A DNA stretch of 16,886 nt from Butyrivibrio sp. (GTDB taxonomy: Bacteria > Bacillota_A > Clostridia > Lachnospirales > Lachnospiraceae), in the NCBI RefSeq assembly GCF_024699075.1, contig NZ_JAILQF010000463.1, positions 1 through 16,886 of the forward strand, given 5' to 3'. The position numbers and the translations under genes are program-made. Positions 7,953 to 14,770 of this stretch are shown one piece after another (the stretch's first letter is position 1; every line of letters starts with the position of its first letter). Under the pieces are notes generated by a model that was given only the letters and a program-made list of their open reading frames with translations, ran no database searches and was not told the DNA's origin.

Positions 7953-7977
7953 AATAAAAGTACTATTGCCTTAACTT

Positions 7978-8328
7978 TTACTCTTCCTCAGAACCTTCTT
8001 CAGATTCCTTAACTGCCTTATCAAGTGCAGCTGCAGCCTTCATGCTGTCTGCCTCTGAATTCTTCTGAGCTATAAGATCTGCCATAGCTTCCTTCTCTTC
8101 ATCTGTAAGAATAGAAAGCTTATCAGCGTAAAGCTCCTTAACAGCTGTGCTTAAAGGCTTATCCTTAGGATCAGCGTCGATCATAACTTCATCGCCGGCT
8201 ACAAGCTGTCTTGCACGCTTAGCAGTTGCCATAACAATTGAATAACGGCTGCTGATTACAGGCTCTTCACCTTCCTCTACTCCTTTATTAACGACGTTCA
8301 TGAGATCTACATATGACGGATGTATCAT
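7978..8328 (-). CDS. rpoZ: RNA polymerase omega subunit with acidic C-terminal tail
   Basis: Small RNA polymerase subunit that assists beta' folding and assembly. The opening MIHPSYVDLMNVV and the SRYSIVMATAKRARQL segment (residues about 27-42) are characteristic of clostridial omega. The fold should end near residue 75; the remaining part to residue 116 is rich in Glu, Lys and Ala and ends in EESEEGSEEE-like acidic sequence, longer than in many Firmicutes. The ATG at 8328 has AAAGGA about 8 bases upstream. It lies downstream of gmk (as in Bacillus) but with a 149-base gap that contains a likely internal promoter, so it can be expressed with or apart from gmk. rimO follows closely. Confidence 0.93.
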   Translation of the reverse strand: MIHPSYVDLMNVVNKGVEEGEEPVISSRYSIVMATAKRARQLVAGDEVMIDADPKDKPLSTAVKELYADKLSILTDEEKEAMADLIAQKNSEADSMKAAAALDKAVKESEEGSEEE

Positions 8329-8373
8329 AATCGTTTTCCTTTCGTAAATGCGTTTTTATTGCTAATAATTAAT

Positions 8374-8382
8374 ATTATACCA
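8374..8382 (-). promoter_or_regulatory. Extended -10 promoter before rpoZ
   Basis: TGG-TATAAT on the minus strand is a TGn extended -10, which does not require a good -35. A TTGACA (8386-8391) lies only 6 bases upstream and cannot be its -35. Transcription would start near 8367, giving a leader of about 38 bases. The rest of the gmk-rpoZ gap (8329-8477) is AT-rich with only weak short hairpins and no clear terminator. Confidence 0.55.
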
Positions 8383-8477
8383 TGCTGTCAAATTTTAACA
8401 GTAAAAAGAAGCAATTTCAACAAAAATATTCTGATATATTTGTAAAAAGTGGATTTTAGGTCCTTAAAACTATTATA

Positions 8478-9101
8478 TCAGGCAAATTTCTTAACTTCTT
8501 CGCGAATCCTTGCAATGAATTCCTCGTTTCTTCCAGGTGTGTTATGTGCACTGTCAATTACCTGATGCATCTTGTCTACACACTCTTCAAGGTCGTCATT
8601 TACAAGAATATAATCATATTCTTCGATTCCTTCTGACTCTTCAACTGCCCTCTTAAGACGTCCTCTTATAACTTCGTCAGATTCTGTTCCGCGTCCTCTT
8701 AATCTTTTTTCAAGTTCTGCAGCTGATGGCGGCATTACAAAAAGAAGAAGTGCATCGGGATACTGTTTTCTTATCTGTCTTGCACCCTGGATCTCTATTT
8801 CAAGAATGACATCCTTACCATCTTCCATCTGCTTTTCTACAAAGCTTCTTGGTGTTCCATAATAATGTCCGCAATAACCTGCATGCTCGATAAGCCCATC
8901 TTCTTTAATAAGCTTCTCAAACTCTTCATCTTTGATAAAAAAGTACTCTCTTCCATTGACTTCACCGGGTCTTGGATCTCTGGTCGTTGCCGAAACAGAC
9001 AGCGCATAACTGTCATATTTTTTGACCAGCTCTTTCATAAGTGTACCTTTGCCTGTGCCTGAAAATCCGGACACAACTACTAAAAATCCTTTACGTTTCA
9101 T
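8478..9101 (-). CDS. gmk: Guanylate kinase
   Basis: Phosphorylates GMP to GDP with ATP in cytoplasmic purine metabolism. The P-loop GFSGTGKGT spans residues 12-20. The GMP-binding region has S37/R41 within SATTRDPRPGE, followed by NGREYFF. The later acidic segment DVILEIEIQGARQI and the lid-region arginines fit the family, and 207 residues is the normal length. It overlaps the end of remA by 11 bases (ATGAAACGTAA), with its ribosome site (AGGA) inside remA, which indicates co-transcription and probably coupled translation. The order remA-gmk-rpoZ is conserved in Firmicutes. Confidence 0.97.
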   Translation of the reverse strand: MKRKGFLVVVSGFSGTGKGTLMKELVKKYDSYALSVSATTRDPRPGEVNGREYFFIKDEEFEKLIKEDGLIEHAGYCGHYYGTPRSFVEKQMEDGKDVILEIEIQGARQIRKQYPDALLLFVMPPSAAELEKRLRGRGTESDEVIRGRLKRAVEESEGIEEYDYILVNDDLEECVDKMHQVIDSAHNTPGRNEEFIARIREEVKKFA

Positions 9102-9351
9102 CTGTATCTTTTCCTATACTTCCTGTTTGTATTCTTGATGCAATCGTCTCTGGCAAAAGAGCCGAAAGAACGACTGTATTATTTTCCATTATAAGAACTG
9201 CCTTGGTCTTACGTCCTGCACTTGCATCTATTATACGGCCTTCATCTTTAGCCTTCTGAACAAGGCGCTTAACAGGTGCAGCATCCGGAACCACTATGCT
9301 TATGACCTTATCAACATTTACAATGTTGCCAAAACCAATATGTGTGAACAT
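9091..9351 (-). CDS. remA: RemA-family (DUF370) DNA-binding regulator
   Basis: Small regulator of the RemA/YlzA family; in Bacillus subtilis RemA activates extracellular matrix and osmoprotection genes and is an oligomeric DNA-binding protein. Family hallmarks are the opening IGFGNIVNVDKVISIV, PDAAPVKRLVQ (residues about 22-32), a basic GRIIDASAGRKTKAVLIM stretch and LSALLPETIASR near the end. Its 86 residues are typical. The ATG at 9351 has GAGGTG 4-5 bases upstream. It lies 78 bases after yicC with no terminator between, and its 3' end overlaps gmk. Its target genes in this organism cannot be read from the window. Confidence 0.93.
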   Translation of the reverse strand: MFTHIGFGNIVNVDKVISIVVPDAAPVKRLVQKAKDEGRIIDASAGRKTKAVLIMENNTVVLSALLPETIASRIQTGSIGKDTDET

Positions 9352-9429
9352 ATGTCACCTCTGACTTATACCTAAGCATAAGCAAAAACTTCTGGTACGT
9401 TTAACCAATGCTTTAGATATCTTTACTCT

Positions 9430-10317
9430 TTATTCTATATTCTGTATCTGCTCTCTGATCTTCTCTATTGTAGTCTTAAGCTCAATTGCCTTATCAGATA
9501 CCTGAATATCTGTGGATTTGGACAAGGTTGTATTGGCTTCTCTATTCATCTCCTGAGCAAGGAAGTCAAGCTTTCTTCCAATTCCGTTCTCGTCATCACC
9601 CTCTTCAAGTGCACTGCGAACGGCTTCGATATGACTTCTAAGTCTTACAAGTTCTTCATCAACACATATCTTGTCAGCATAGATAGTAACTTCCATGGCA
9701 AGTCTGTTTTCATCAATCTGCGTGTCTTCTAAGAGCGCATCTATCTTTTCACGAAGACCAGCCTTATACTCTTCGATTATCTGTGGAGATCTCTCTGTGA
9801 TGAAATCCACATCTTCTTTCATGATATCAAGCTTCTTATTAAGGTCTTCCTTAAGGAATTCACCCTCACGAAGTCTTGCAGCGGCAAACTGCTCGCAAGC
9901 TTCATCAAGAGCCTTTTTAAGTGGCTCCCATAAAGTCTTTTCATCTATTTCCTGAGCTTCCATGGTAAGGACATCGGGGAATCTTGCAAGAACAGAAAGT
10001 CTTACATCATTCTGAAGTCCGAAATCCTCTGACATCTTTTTAAGGCATTCAACATATTCAGCAGCAATATCATGATTGTACTGAACCTTGGTATCTGCCT
10101 CAGTCAGATCTTCATAATTGATAAAGACATCGACCTTACCTCTTTTCATATAAAGCTTAAGCTCTTTACGGATATCTGCTTCAAGAGAATTGAACATCTT
10201 GGGCATCTTGATTCCCAGATCTAAATATCTGTTATTTACTGATTTGAGTTCTACGCTGATACGGCGATTGTCGAAGTTAACTTCGCTTCTGCCAAAACCT
10301 GTCATACTACTGACCAT
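9430..10317 (-). CDS. yicC: YicC/YloC-family endoribonuclease
   Basis: Member of the YicC family; Escherichia coli YicC has been described as an endoribonuclease acting in small-RNA turnover, and the Bacillus homologue is YloC. The N-terminal YicC domain starts with MTGFGR at residue 5 and contains SVELKSVNNRYLD and KRGKVDVFI. The C-terminal DUF1732 region includes GRKLDFLAQEMNREANTTLSKS, the family signature, and the protein ends in IREQIQNIE. Its 295 residues are the normal length. A GGAGG site 5 bases upstream selects the ATG at 10317 (MVSSMTGF). It is the first gene after a strong promoter and a long leader, and the likely head of the yicC-remA-gmk-rpoZ-rimO-pgsA transcript. Confidence 0.94.
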   Translation of the reverse strand: MVSSMTGFGRSEVNFDNRRISVELKSVNNRYLDLGIKMPKMFNSLEADIRKELKLYMKRGKVDVFINYEDLTEADTKVQYNHDIAAEYVECLKKMSEDFGLQNDVRLSVLARFPDVLTMEAQEIDEKTLWEPLKKALDEACEQFAAARLREGEFLKEDLNKKLDIMKEDVDFITERSPQIIEEYKAGLREKIDALLEDTQIDENRLAMEVTIYADKICVDEELVRLRSHIEAVRSALEEGDDENGIGRKLDFLAQEMNREANTTLSKSTDIQVSDKAIELKTTIEKIREQIQNIE

Positions 10318-10350
10318 AAAAGCCTCCGAGTTTAGTTTGATTTATATTTT

Positions 10351-10371
10351 CAAGACTTGATTCAAGTCTTG
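10351..10371. promoter_or_regulatory. Perfect 21-bp palindrome in the yicC leader
   Basis: Ten-base arms (CAAGACTTGA and TCAAGTCTTG) around one central base form a perfect dyad, 34 bases before the yicC ATG. As RNA it would form an 8-bp stem with a 5-base loop. It could be an operator, an RNA element near the ribosome site, or a weak terminator (the following sequence is A-rich, so termination is unlikely). Confidence 0.6.
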
Positions 10372-10490
10372 CATGCTATTCATATGACTTAAACCTGACA
10401 TATATGTATGACAGATTTTTATTTAGAAAAAACACACATGGCTTCTACAAATTAGCCCTAAAAGCTAAATTTTGATGCCTCTTACGTCAT

Positions 10491-10520
10491 ATTATATGAC
10501 TAACCAAAGCAGAGCGTCAA
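10491..10520 (-). promoter_or_regulatory. Sigma-A type promoter of the yicC operon, with a palindrome over the -10
   Basis: TTGACG (10515-10520), an 18-base spacer and TATAAT (10491-10496) form a strong promoter on the minus strand, with a start near 10484. The -10 sits inside a perfect 15-bp palindrome (GTCATAT and ATATGAC around one base, 10486-10500), which suggests a repressor or activator site. The leader to yicC is about 166 bases. It includes a TTAGC/GCTAA hairpin (10452-10468), a further imperfect dyad with related half-sites (10395-10414), a CATATGAC half-site (10381-10388) and the palindrome at 10351-10371. The part between 10521 and 10599 shows no clear rqcH terminator. Confidence 0.75.
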
Positions 10521-10599
10521 CAAAGCAGGTCCTTTGACACCTTGTGTAATCTCACATTTTGAAATAACATAGCGCCTGTAAAAAAAATAATACCCTCTT

Positions 10600-12366
10600 T
10601 TAATCTGCCTGTTTAAGATTAGAAATATCCGGTTTTATAGCCATTGAATAATTAGTGTAATATACCACAAAACCAGGCTTTGCTCCTCCTGGCTTTTTGA
10701 CATTCTTGCGCTGAAGATAGTCTATCTCAACTTTCTCCTGATCCTTAGCTTTGGAATAGAAAGCTGCAATAGCTGCTGCCTCTTCAAAAGCCTTATCCGG
10801 AACTTCCTTGCCTCCTGTCTGAAGGATAACGTGTGAACCCGGCATTCCTTTGGCATGGAACCACCAGTCTCCGCCATTTGCCACTTTAAAGGTAAGCTGA
10901 TCATTTTGATAGTTGTTCTTACCAACATAGATATCAAAGCCATCTGAACTTATGTAATGAAGAGGCTTACTCTTAGCCTGCAGTCTCTGAGCCTTTTTCT
11001 TCTCTCCCTTTTTATGAATGTATCCTGCTTCCACAAGCTCATCTCTTATAGGTACAAGGTCTTCTTCTCCCTGCGCTATATCAAGTGAATTCTGGATAGA
11101 CTCTAGATGATCCTTTTCAGCTTCTACTTCTTTGGTAAGAGTTTCAAGATTCTCAGCTGTACGTTTGAGTTTGTTATATCTGTCAAAATACTTCTTGGCA
11201 TTCTGACTAGCTGATAGAGTTGGATCAAGTGGTATAGTCAGGTCATTACCGGTATTGTAGTCATTAACTGTTATAGACCCGGCTGAAGGCTCTGCGCTAT
11301 AGCCGTATACATTAAGCAGTTCACCGTATACACGATACTTGTCCTTCTTCTCTGTATCTTTAAGCTGCTGAAGCTGAAGGTCATATTTTCTTACAGTTCT
11401 TTCAAGAGCTGTAGCAACTATATGCCTTAAATCTGCTGACTTCTGCCTGATCCTTGTAAGAGCATTCTTCTGCGCATAATAATTCTCCAAAAGGGATGAC
11501 ATATTATCAAAATCCTTGAGAATGCAGCCAGGCATCTTCTCATATATCATAAGGTGAAAAGGTGCATACTCCTTCGGGGTATCATTCTCATAACAGATAG
11601 CAGGCTTGTATTCGCCATTCTTTATTCTTGTCATAAAAAGGTCGAACACATTATAAAGTCTCTCCATCTGACCTGAAGATAATGCCGAGGCAGGAAGCTG
11701 TGAATCGATATCTGCGCGGAAACATATCTCCTGCGCTATAGTTGATGCAAATCCGGTATATGAACCATAGATAGCCTTAAATACAGGGCCTGCCTTTTCG
11801 ATAAGAGCTTTGCAGAACTCTTCTTTAGTTGTCTCTTTTGGATTTAACTTTTTTTGCTGATCAGGAATGAAATACTCTCTTCCGGGAAGTACCTCGCGAA
11901 CTGATGATACAGATGCGGGAACATGCTTAATAGAGTCGATGATGGTATTGTCCTCATCAACAAATATAATGTTGGAATACTTGCCCATAAGCTCTATAAG
12001 AAGAGTCTTGGTCTTCATATCTCCCATTTCATCCATATGCTCAACATTAAATCTTATAATACGCTCCATAGAAGGCTGTTCTATTGATCTGATACGTCCG
12101 TTAAGAAGATGCTTTCTAAGTACCATACAGAAGGTAGGAGCCTGCTGAGGGCTTGGTTTATTGTCAGAAGACATATATACAAGTGGAAGAGATGCATCAG
12201 CAGAAAGGTACACTCTTACCTGTCCGCCGCCGCGTTCAGCCTGAGGCTTTATAGTAAGAAGAATCTCATCCTTCTCTGTCTGTGCAATTTTATATATACG
12301 GCCATCAGTACATCTGTCGGACAGTTCCTGAGTTATAGCCGCTACCGTAATACCGTCGAATGCCAT
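10600..12366 (-). CDS. rqcH: Rqc2 homologue RqcH (NFACT family), ribosome quality control
   Basis: Binds stalled 50S-nascent chain complexes and recruits alanyl-tRNA to add C-terminal alanine tails that mark the chain for degradation; older annotation calls it fibronectin-binding protein FbpA/YloA. The NFACT-N domain begins MAFDGITVAA and holds the CMVLRKHLLNG motif (80-90) and ER at 101-102. A helix-rich middle and coiled-coil region spans roughly residues 280-440. The NFACT-R domain includes SDGFDIYVGKNNYQND, DWWFHAKGMPGSHVIL and a final GFVVYYTNYSM. Its 588 residues are typical. The ATG has AAAGGA about 8 bases upstream. It lies between trpS (with a terminator) and yicC, matching the yloA-yloC neighbourhood of Bacillus. 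Confidence 0.94.
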   Translation of the reverse strand: MAFDGITVAAITQELSDRCTDGRIYKIAQTEKDEILLTIKPQAERGGGQVRVYLSADASLPLVYMSSDNKPSPQQAPTFCMVLRKHLLNGRIRSIEQPSMERIIRFNVEHMDEMGDMKTKTLLIELMGKYSNIIFVDEDNTIIDSIKHVPASVSSVREVLPGREYFIPDQQKKLNPKETTKEEFCKALIEKAGPVFKAIYGSYTGFASTIAQEICFRADIDSQLPASALSSGQMERLYNVFDLFMTRIKNGEYKPAICYENDTPKEYAPFHLMIYEKMPGCILKDFDNMSSLLENYYAQKNALTRIRQKSADLRHIVATALERTVRKYDLQLQQLKDTEKKDKYRVYGELLNVYGYSAEPSAGSITVNDYNTGNDLTIPLDPTLSASQNAKKYFDRYNKLKRTAENLETLTKEVEAEKDHLESIQNSLDIAQGEEDLVPIRDELVEAGYIHKKGEKKKAQRLQAKSKPLHYISSDGFDIYVGKNNYQNDQLTFKVANGGDWWFHAKGMPGSHVILQTGGKEVPDKAFEEAAAIAAFYSKAKDQEKVEIDYLQRKNVKKPGGAKPGFVVYYTNYSMAIKPDISNLKQAD

Positions 12367-12388
12367 TTAAACTTTCCTTTCATGTTTC

Positions 12389-12443
12389 AGGGAATATTTC
12401 CAGGTCATGCGATCCATGATCAGTTCCCTAAGGAAATATATTC
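12389..12443 (-). promoter_or_regulatory. Structured rqcH leader with two mutually exclusive stems
   Basis: One stem pairs 12392-12401 with 12432-12443 (2-base bulge). The other pairs 12389-12394 (AGGGAA) with 12424-12429 (TTCCCT). They share bases 12392-12394 and cannot form together. A third, internal hairpin is GGTCATG/CATGATC around CGATC (12403-12421). The region lies just upstream of the rqcH ribosome site. No good -35/-10 pair was found in the gap. Confidence 0.4.
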
Positions 12444-12446
12444 TCC

Positions 12447-12477
12447 ATAAAAGAGGCAAGCCCTTTTAAGGCCTGCC
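12447..12477 (-). terminator. Rho-independent terminator of trpS
   Basis: On the minus strand a GC-rich 8-bp stem (12470-12477 with 12455-12462, one G-U pair, 7-base loop) begins 20 bases after the trpS stop and is followed by TCTTTTAT. Confidence 0.8.
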
Positions 12478-12496
12478 CCCGTAATCAACAACTAAA

Positions 12497-13525
12497 TTAT
12501 GGCTGTACAAAGCCGATTTTCTTGTAAACCTTGCGAAGTGTCTTGTTGGCAACATATGAAGCCTTTGAAGCACCTTCTCTGTAAACAGATTCAAGATAAG
12601 CCTTATCTGCAAGAATTCTCTTGGTCTCATCCTGAATAGGTTTAAGTGCATCAATAACAACTTCTCCTACTGCAGGCTTAAATACGCCGTATCCCTGACC
12701 TTCAAATTCCTTCTCGATTTCTTCAAAGCTCTTACCTGTGAATGTTGAGTAGATATTCATAAGATTAGCTACGCCAGGCTTATTCTCCTTATCATAGCGA
12801 ATGCAGTTCTCTTTGTCAGAGTCTGTTACTGCACGCTTGAACTTTCTGGCGATAACATCAGGCTCATCCATAAGGAATACACATCCATCAGGAACAGATT
12901 TACTCATCTTGTCTCCTGGTGTAGAAAGTCCGTAAATTCTGGCACCTGCCTTAGCAATAAGCGGTTCCGGAATCTTAAATACTTCACCATAGATATTATT
13001 AAATCTTGTAGCGATATCACGTGTGATCTCAACGTGCTGCTTCTGATCTTCTCCAACAGGTACAAAATCAGGCTGGTACAGAAGAATATCTGCTGCCATA
13101 AGTGATGGATATGCAAAAAGACCTGCGTTAATGTTGTCCTTGTGCTTAGCTGACTTATCCTTGAACTGAGTCATTCGTGAAAGCTCACCGAACATTGTGT
13201 AGCACTGAAGAACCCATCCAAGCTGTGAATGCTGCGGTACGTGTGACTGAATGAAAAGAGTATTCTTCTCAGGATCAAGACCACATGCAATATACTGTGC
13301 AAGCTGATTGATAGTTCTCTTTCTAAGAGCTGCAGGCTCCTGTCTTACTGTGATAGTGTGAAGATCTGCCATGAAATAATAGCAGTCATACTCATCTTCT
13401 CTAACCTTCCAGTTCTTTATAGCTCCAAGATAGTTACCAAGGTGAAGATCACCACTTGGCTGAATTCCTGAAAGAAGTACCTTCTTCTTTTCCTGTGCTG
13501 TTTCTACTGTTTTATTCTCTTCCAT
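12497..13525 (-). CDS. trpS: Tryptophanyl-tRNA synthetase
   Basis: Class I aminoacyl-tRNA synthetase that charges tRNA-Trp. The Rossmann-fold opening VLLSGIQPSGDLHLGNYLG carries the HIGH-type motif as HLGN (residues about 28-31), and the KMSKS loop is present as DKMSKS in the middle third. MADLHTITV and the PVGEDQKQHVE segment are further TrpRS hallmarks. The 342-residue length fits the bacterial family, with a short charged extension of about 14 residues before the first strand. The ATG at 13525 has GAGG about 10 bases upstream. Transcription ends at the GC-rich hairpin downstream. No T-box leader sequence (GGGTGGTACCGCG-like) was seen in the 351 bases upstream, unlike many Firmicute trpS genes. 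Confidence 0.97.
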   Translation of the reverse strand: MEENKTVETAQEKKKVLLSGIQPSGDLHLGNYLGAIKNWKVREDEYDCYYFMADLHTITVRQEPAALRKRTINQLAQYIACGLDPEKNTLFIQSHVPQHSQLGWVLQCYTMFGELSRMTQFKDKSAKHKDNINAGLFAYPSLMAADILLYQPDFVPVGEDQKQHVEITRDIATRFNNIYGEVFKIPEPLIAKAGARIYGLSTPGDKMSKSVPDGCVFLMDEPDVIARKFKRAVTDSDKENCIRYDKENKPGVANLMNIYSTFTGKSFEEIEKEFEGQGYGVFKPAVGEVVIDALKPIQDETKRILADKAYLESVYREGASKASYVANKTLRKVYKKIGFVQP

Positions 13526-13876
13526 TTTTAATTATCCTCGTCTTTTCTTTTAAATATAGTGTTCAAACAATCTTTTATGCAGATTCTGAACCAAGTCATT
13601 TGATCATTGATGTCATTACAGGCAACGCCATCGAAGAACAAGACGAAGGTTTTTATTAATAACCATACTATTCATATTATCTGAAATTCCTTAGATTGTG
13701 ACTTTCATCATAGTATAACATCTATAGTCTCTTTTTTTAAGTACTAATTTGAAGATTTGTAAAGCAAAGAAATCATTTACAGACTGCCCAAGGTGATCAA
13801 ATCGTAAATAATTAGCATATGTTCTATGTACAAAGGTTGAATCTTCTTACTAAAATGCTGCGCATAAGCAAAGCTA
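13526..13876. other. 351-base gap between the U32-like gene and trpS: possible trpS leader with small reading frames
   Basis: No full gene, T-box, tRNA or strong promoter is visible. On the minus strand, a 23-codon frame (13528-13599, MTWFRICIKD...) with a Trp codon third stops 2 bases before the trpS ATG. It overlaps by ATGA a preceding 11-codon frame beginning MALPVM. Neither has a good ribosome site. On the plus strand a frame ends at 13659 with a protein-like C-terminus (ADSEPSHLIIDVITGNAI), possibly a gene remnant or chance. TATACT-type -10 sequences occur near 13710 without a matching -35. No clear terminator follows the U32-like gene. Confidence 0.4.
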
Positions 13877-14770
13877 TCAGAACAGATCCAGAGAGCTGTC
13901 CAGATATATTTCTTCTCTTACTTTAAGCTGATACTCAGGTTTTGTCATATAGTATAAGATAAACTCTAAAAGTATAGCACTTCCAAGACTTCTCCCTTCT
14001 ATCTTAAAATTTGAAAAGCCGGAAGGCATGTATACTTTTTGAATATCTTTAGTTCCTATAAATCCAGGATTTTGCATAGCATCCGAGAACCTGTATCCCT
14101 TAGCTGCGTCAGGCGACACACAGATATGATCTTCACAATTATCATAAAGAGCTTTTCTGCTGACATTTATATAGCAGTTCTTCCTGTCATAGCAGCCATA
14201 ATAACAGCATTCATTACAAAGGAATTCCACCTTTTCTTTCTGCTTATCTGAAAGAGCATTAAGCTTCTCATATTCTTTATTGAGTCTGAAATCGGGAACC
14301 ACATATTTGAATTCACTTCTGTCAAGCTCACGGACAAATTCATCAAAATCTGTAATCACCTTTGTCGTGGAGGACACAAAATAATAATTCGGATATTTTT
14401 GAGCTATATATTCAAGAAGAAGATCTGAATAGATTATAATTCCGTTTTTGACAGAATCATCATTATCAAAAAGCTCACAAAGTTCATTGCATTTTGCATC
14501 ATAAAGGTGCTTGTCTTCAAGAAGTGAATTGCTGAAGGTAAGGCGGGATGATATGCCATACTCTTTCATAAGAGCTGCCACATCCTTTGGGTCTGCATCT
14601 CCAAAGCCTACTCTCCCGCCACCCCATATACAATCACCAGGTGCGCCATAGATTGAACCTATATTGCACCAGTCATAGAAATACTCTCTGTGATCTCTGA
14701 ATATAGGGAGAAAAGCTTTATAAAACTCATAAAATTCAAACAATCCCGGAAGATGATAATATGCTTTCAT
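13877..14770 (-). CDS. Cys-rich U32-like (TIM-barrel) protein of unknown function, coupled to a flippase
   Basis: Function not known. The segment TKDIQKVYMPSGFSNFKIEGR-like (residues about 240-260) closely resembles the 'GVDSFKIEGR' end of peptidase U32-family barrels. Short hydrophobic strands (GIIIYSDLLL, YYFVSSTTKV, KYVVPDFRL, VEFLCNECC) alternate with helices as in a (beta/alpha) barrel. Eleven cysteines are present; five cluster at 185, 188, 189, 193 and 199, followed by 212 and 217, which could bind a metal or Fe-S cluster. U32 relatives include UbiU/UbiV and tRNA hydroxylation proteins, some with [4Fe-4S] clusters, but the exact cysteine spacing of those is not matched by eye. The 297-residue length is shorter than U32 proteases, and no signal peptide is seen. 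Its ATG follows the flippase TAA with no spacer and has no clear ribosome site, so it is probably made by translational coupling and works with the flippase. Confidence 0.75.
   Translation of the reverse strand: MKAYYHLPGLFEFYEFYKAFLPIFRDHREYFYDWCNIGSIYGAPGDCIWGGGRVGFGDADPKDVAALMKEYGISSRLTFSNSLLEDKHLYDAKCNELCELFDNDDSVKNGIIIYSDLLLEYIAQKYPNYYFVSSTTKVITDFDEFVRELDRSEFKYVVPDFRLNKEYEKLNALSDKQKEKVEFLCNECCYYGCYDRKNCYINVSRKALYDNCEDHICVSPDAAKGYRFSDAMQNPGFIGTKDIQKVYMPSGFSNFKIEGRSLGSAILLEFILYYMTKPEYQLKVREEIYLDSSLDLF

Noticed and set aside
10540..10599. T-run after the rqcH stop (TATTATTTTTTTTAC on the minus strand) as a terminator
   Set aside because: No stable hairpin directly precedes the T-run.
13855..13880. 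Small TGCT/AGCA hairpin after the U32-like gene as a terminator
   Set aside because: The stem is only about 4 bp with a 7-base loop and TTTTAG after it, which is too weak to call.
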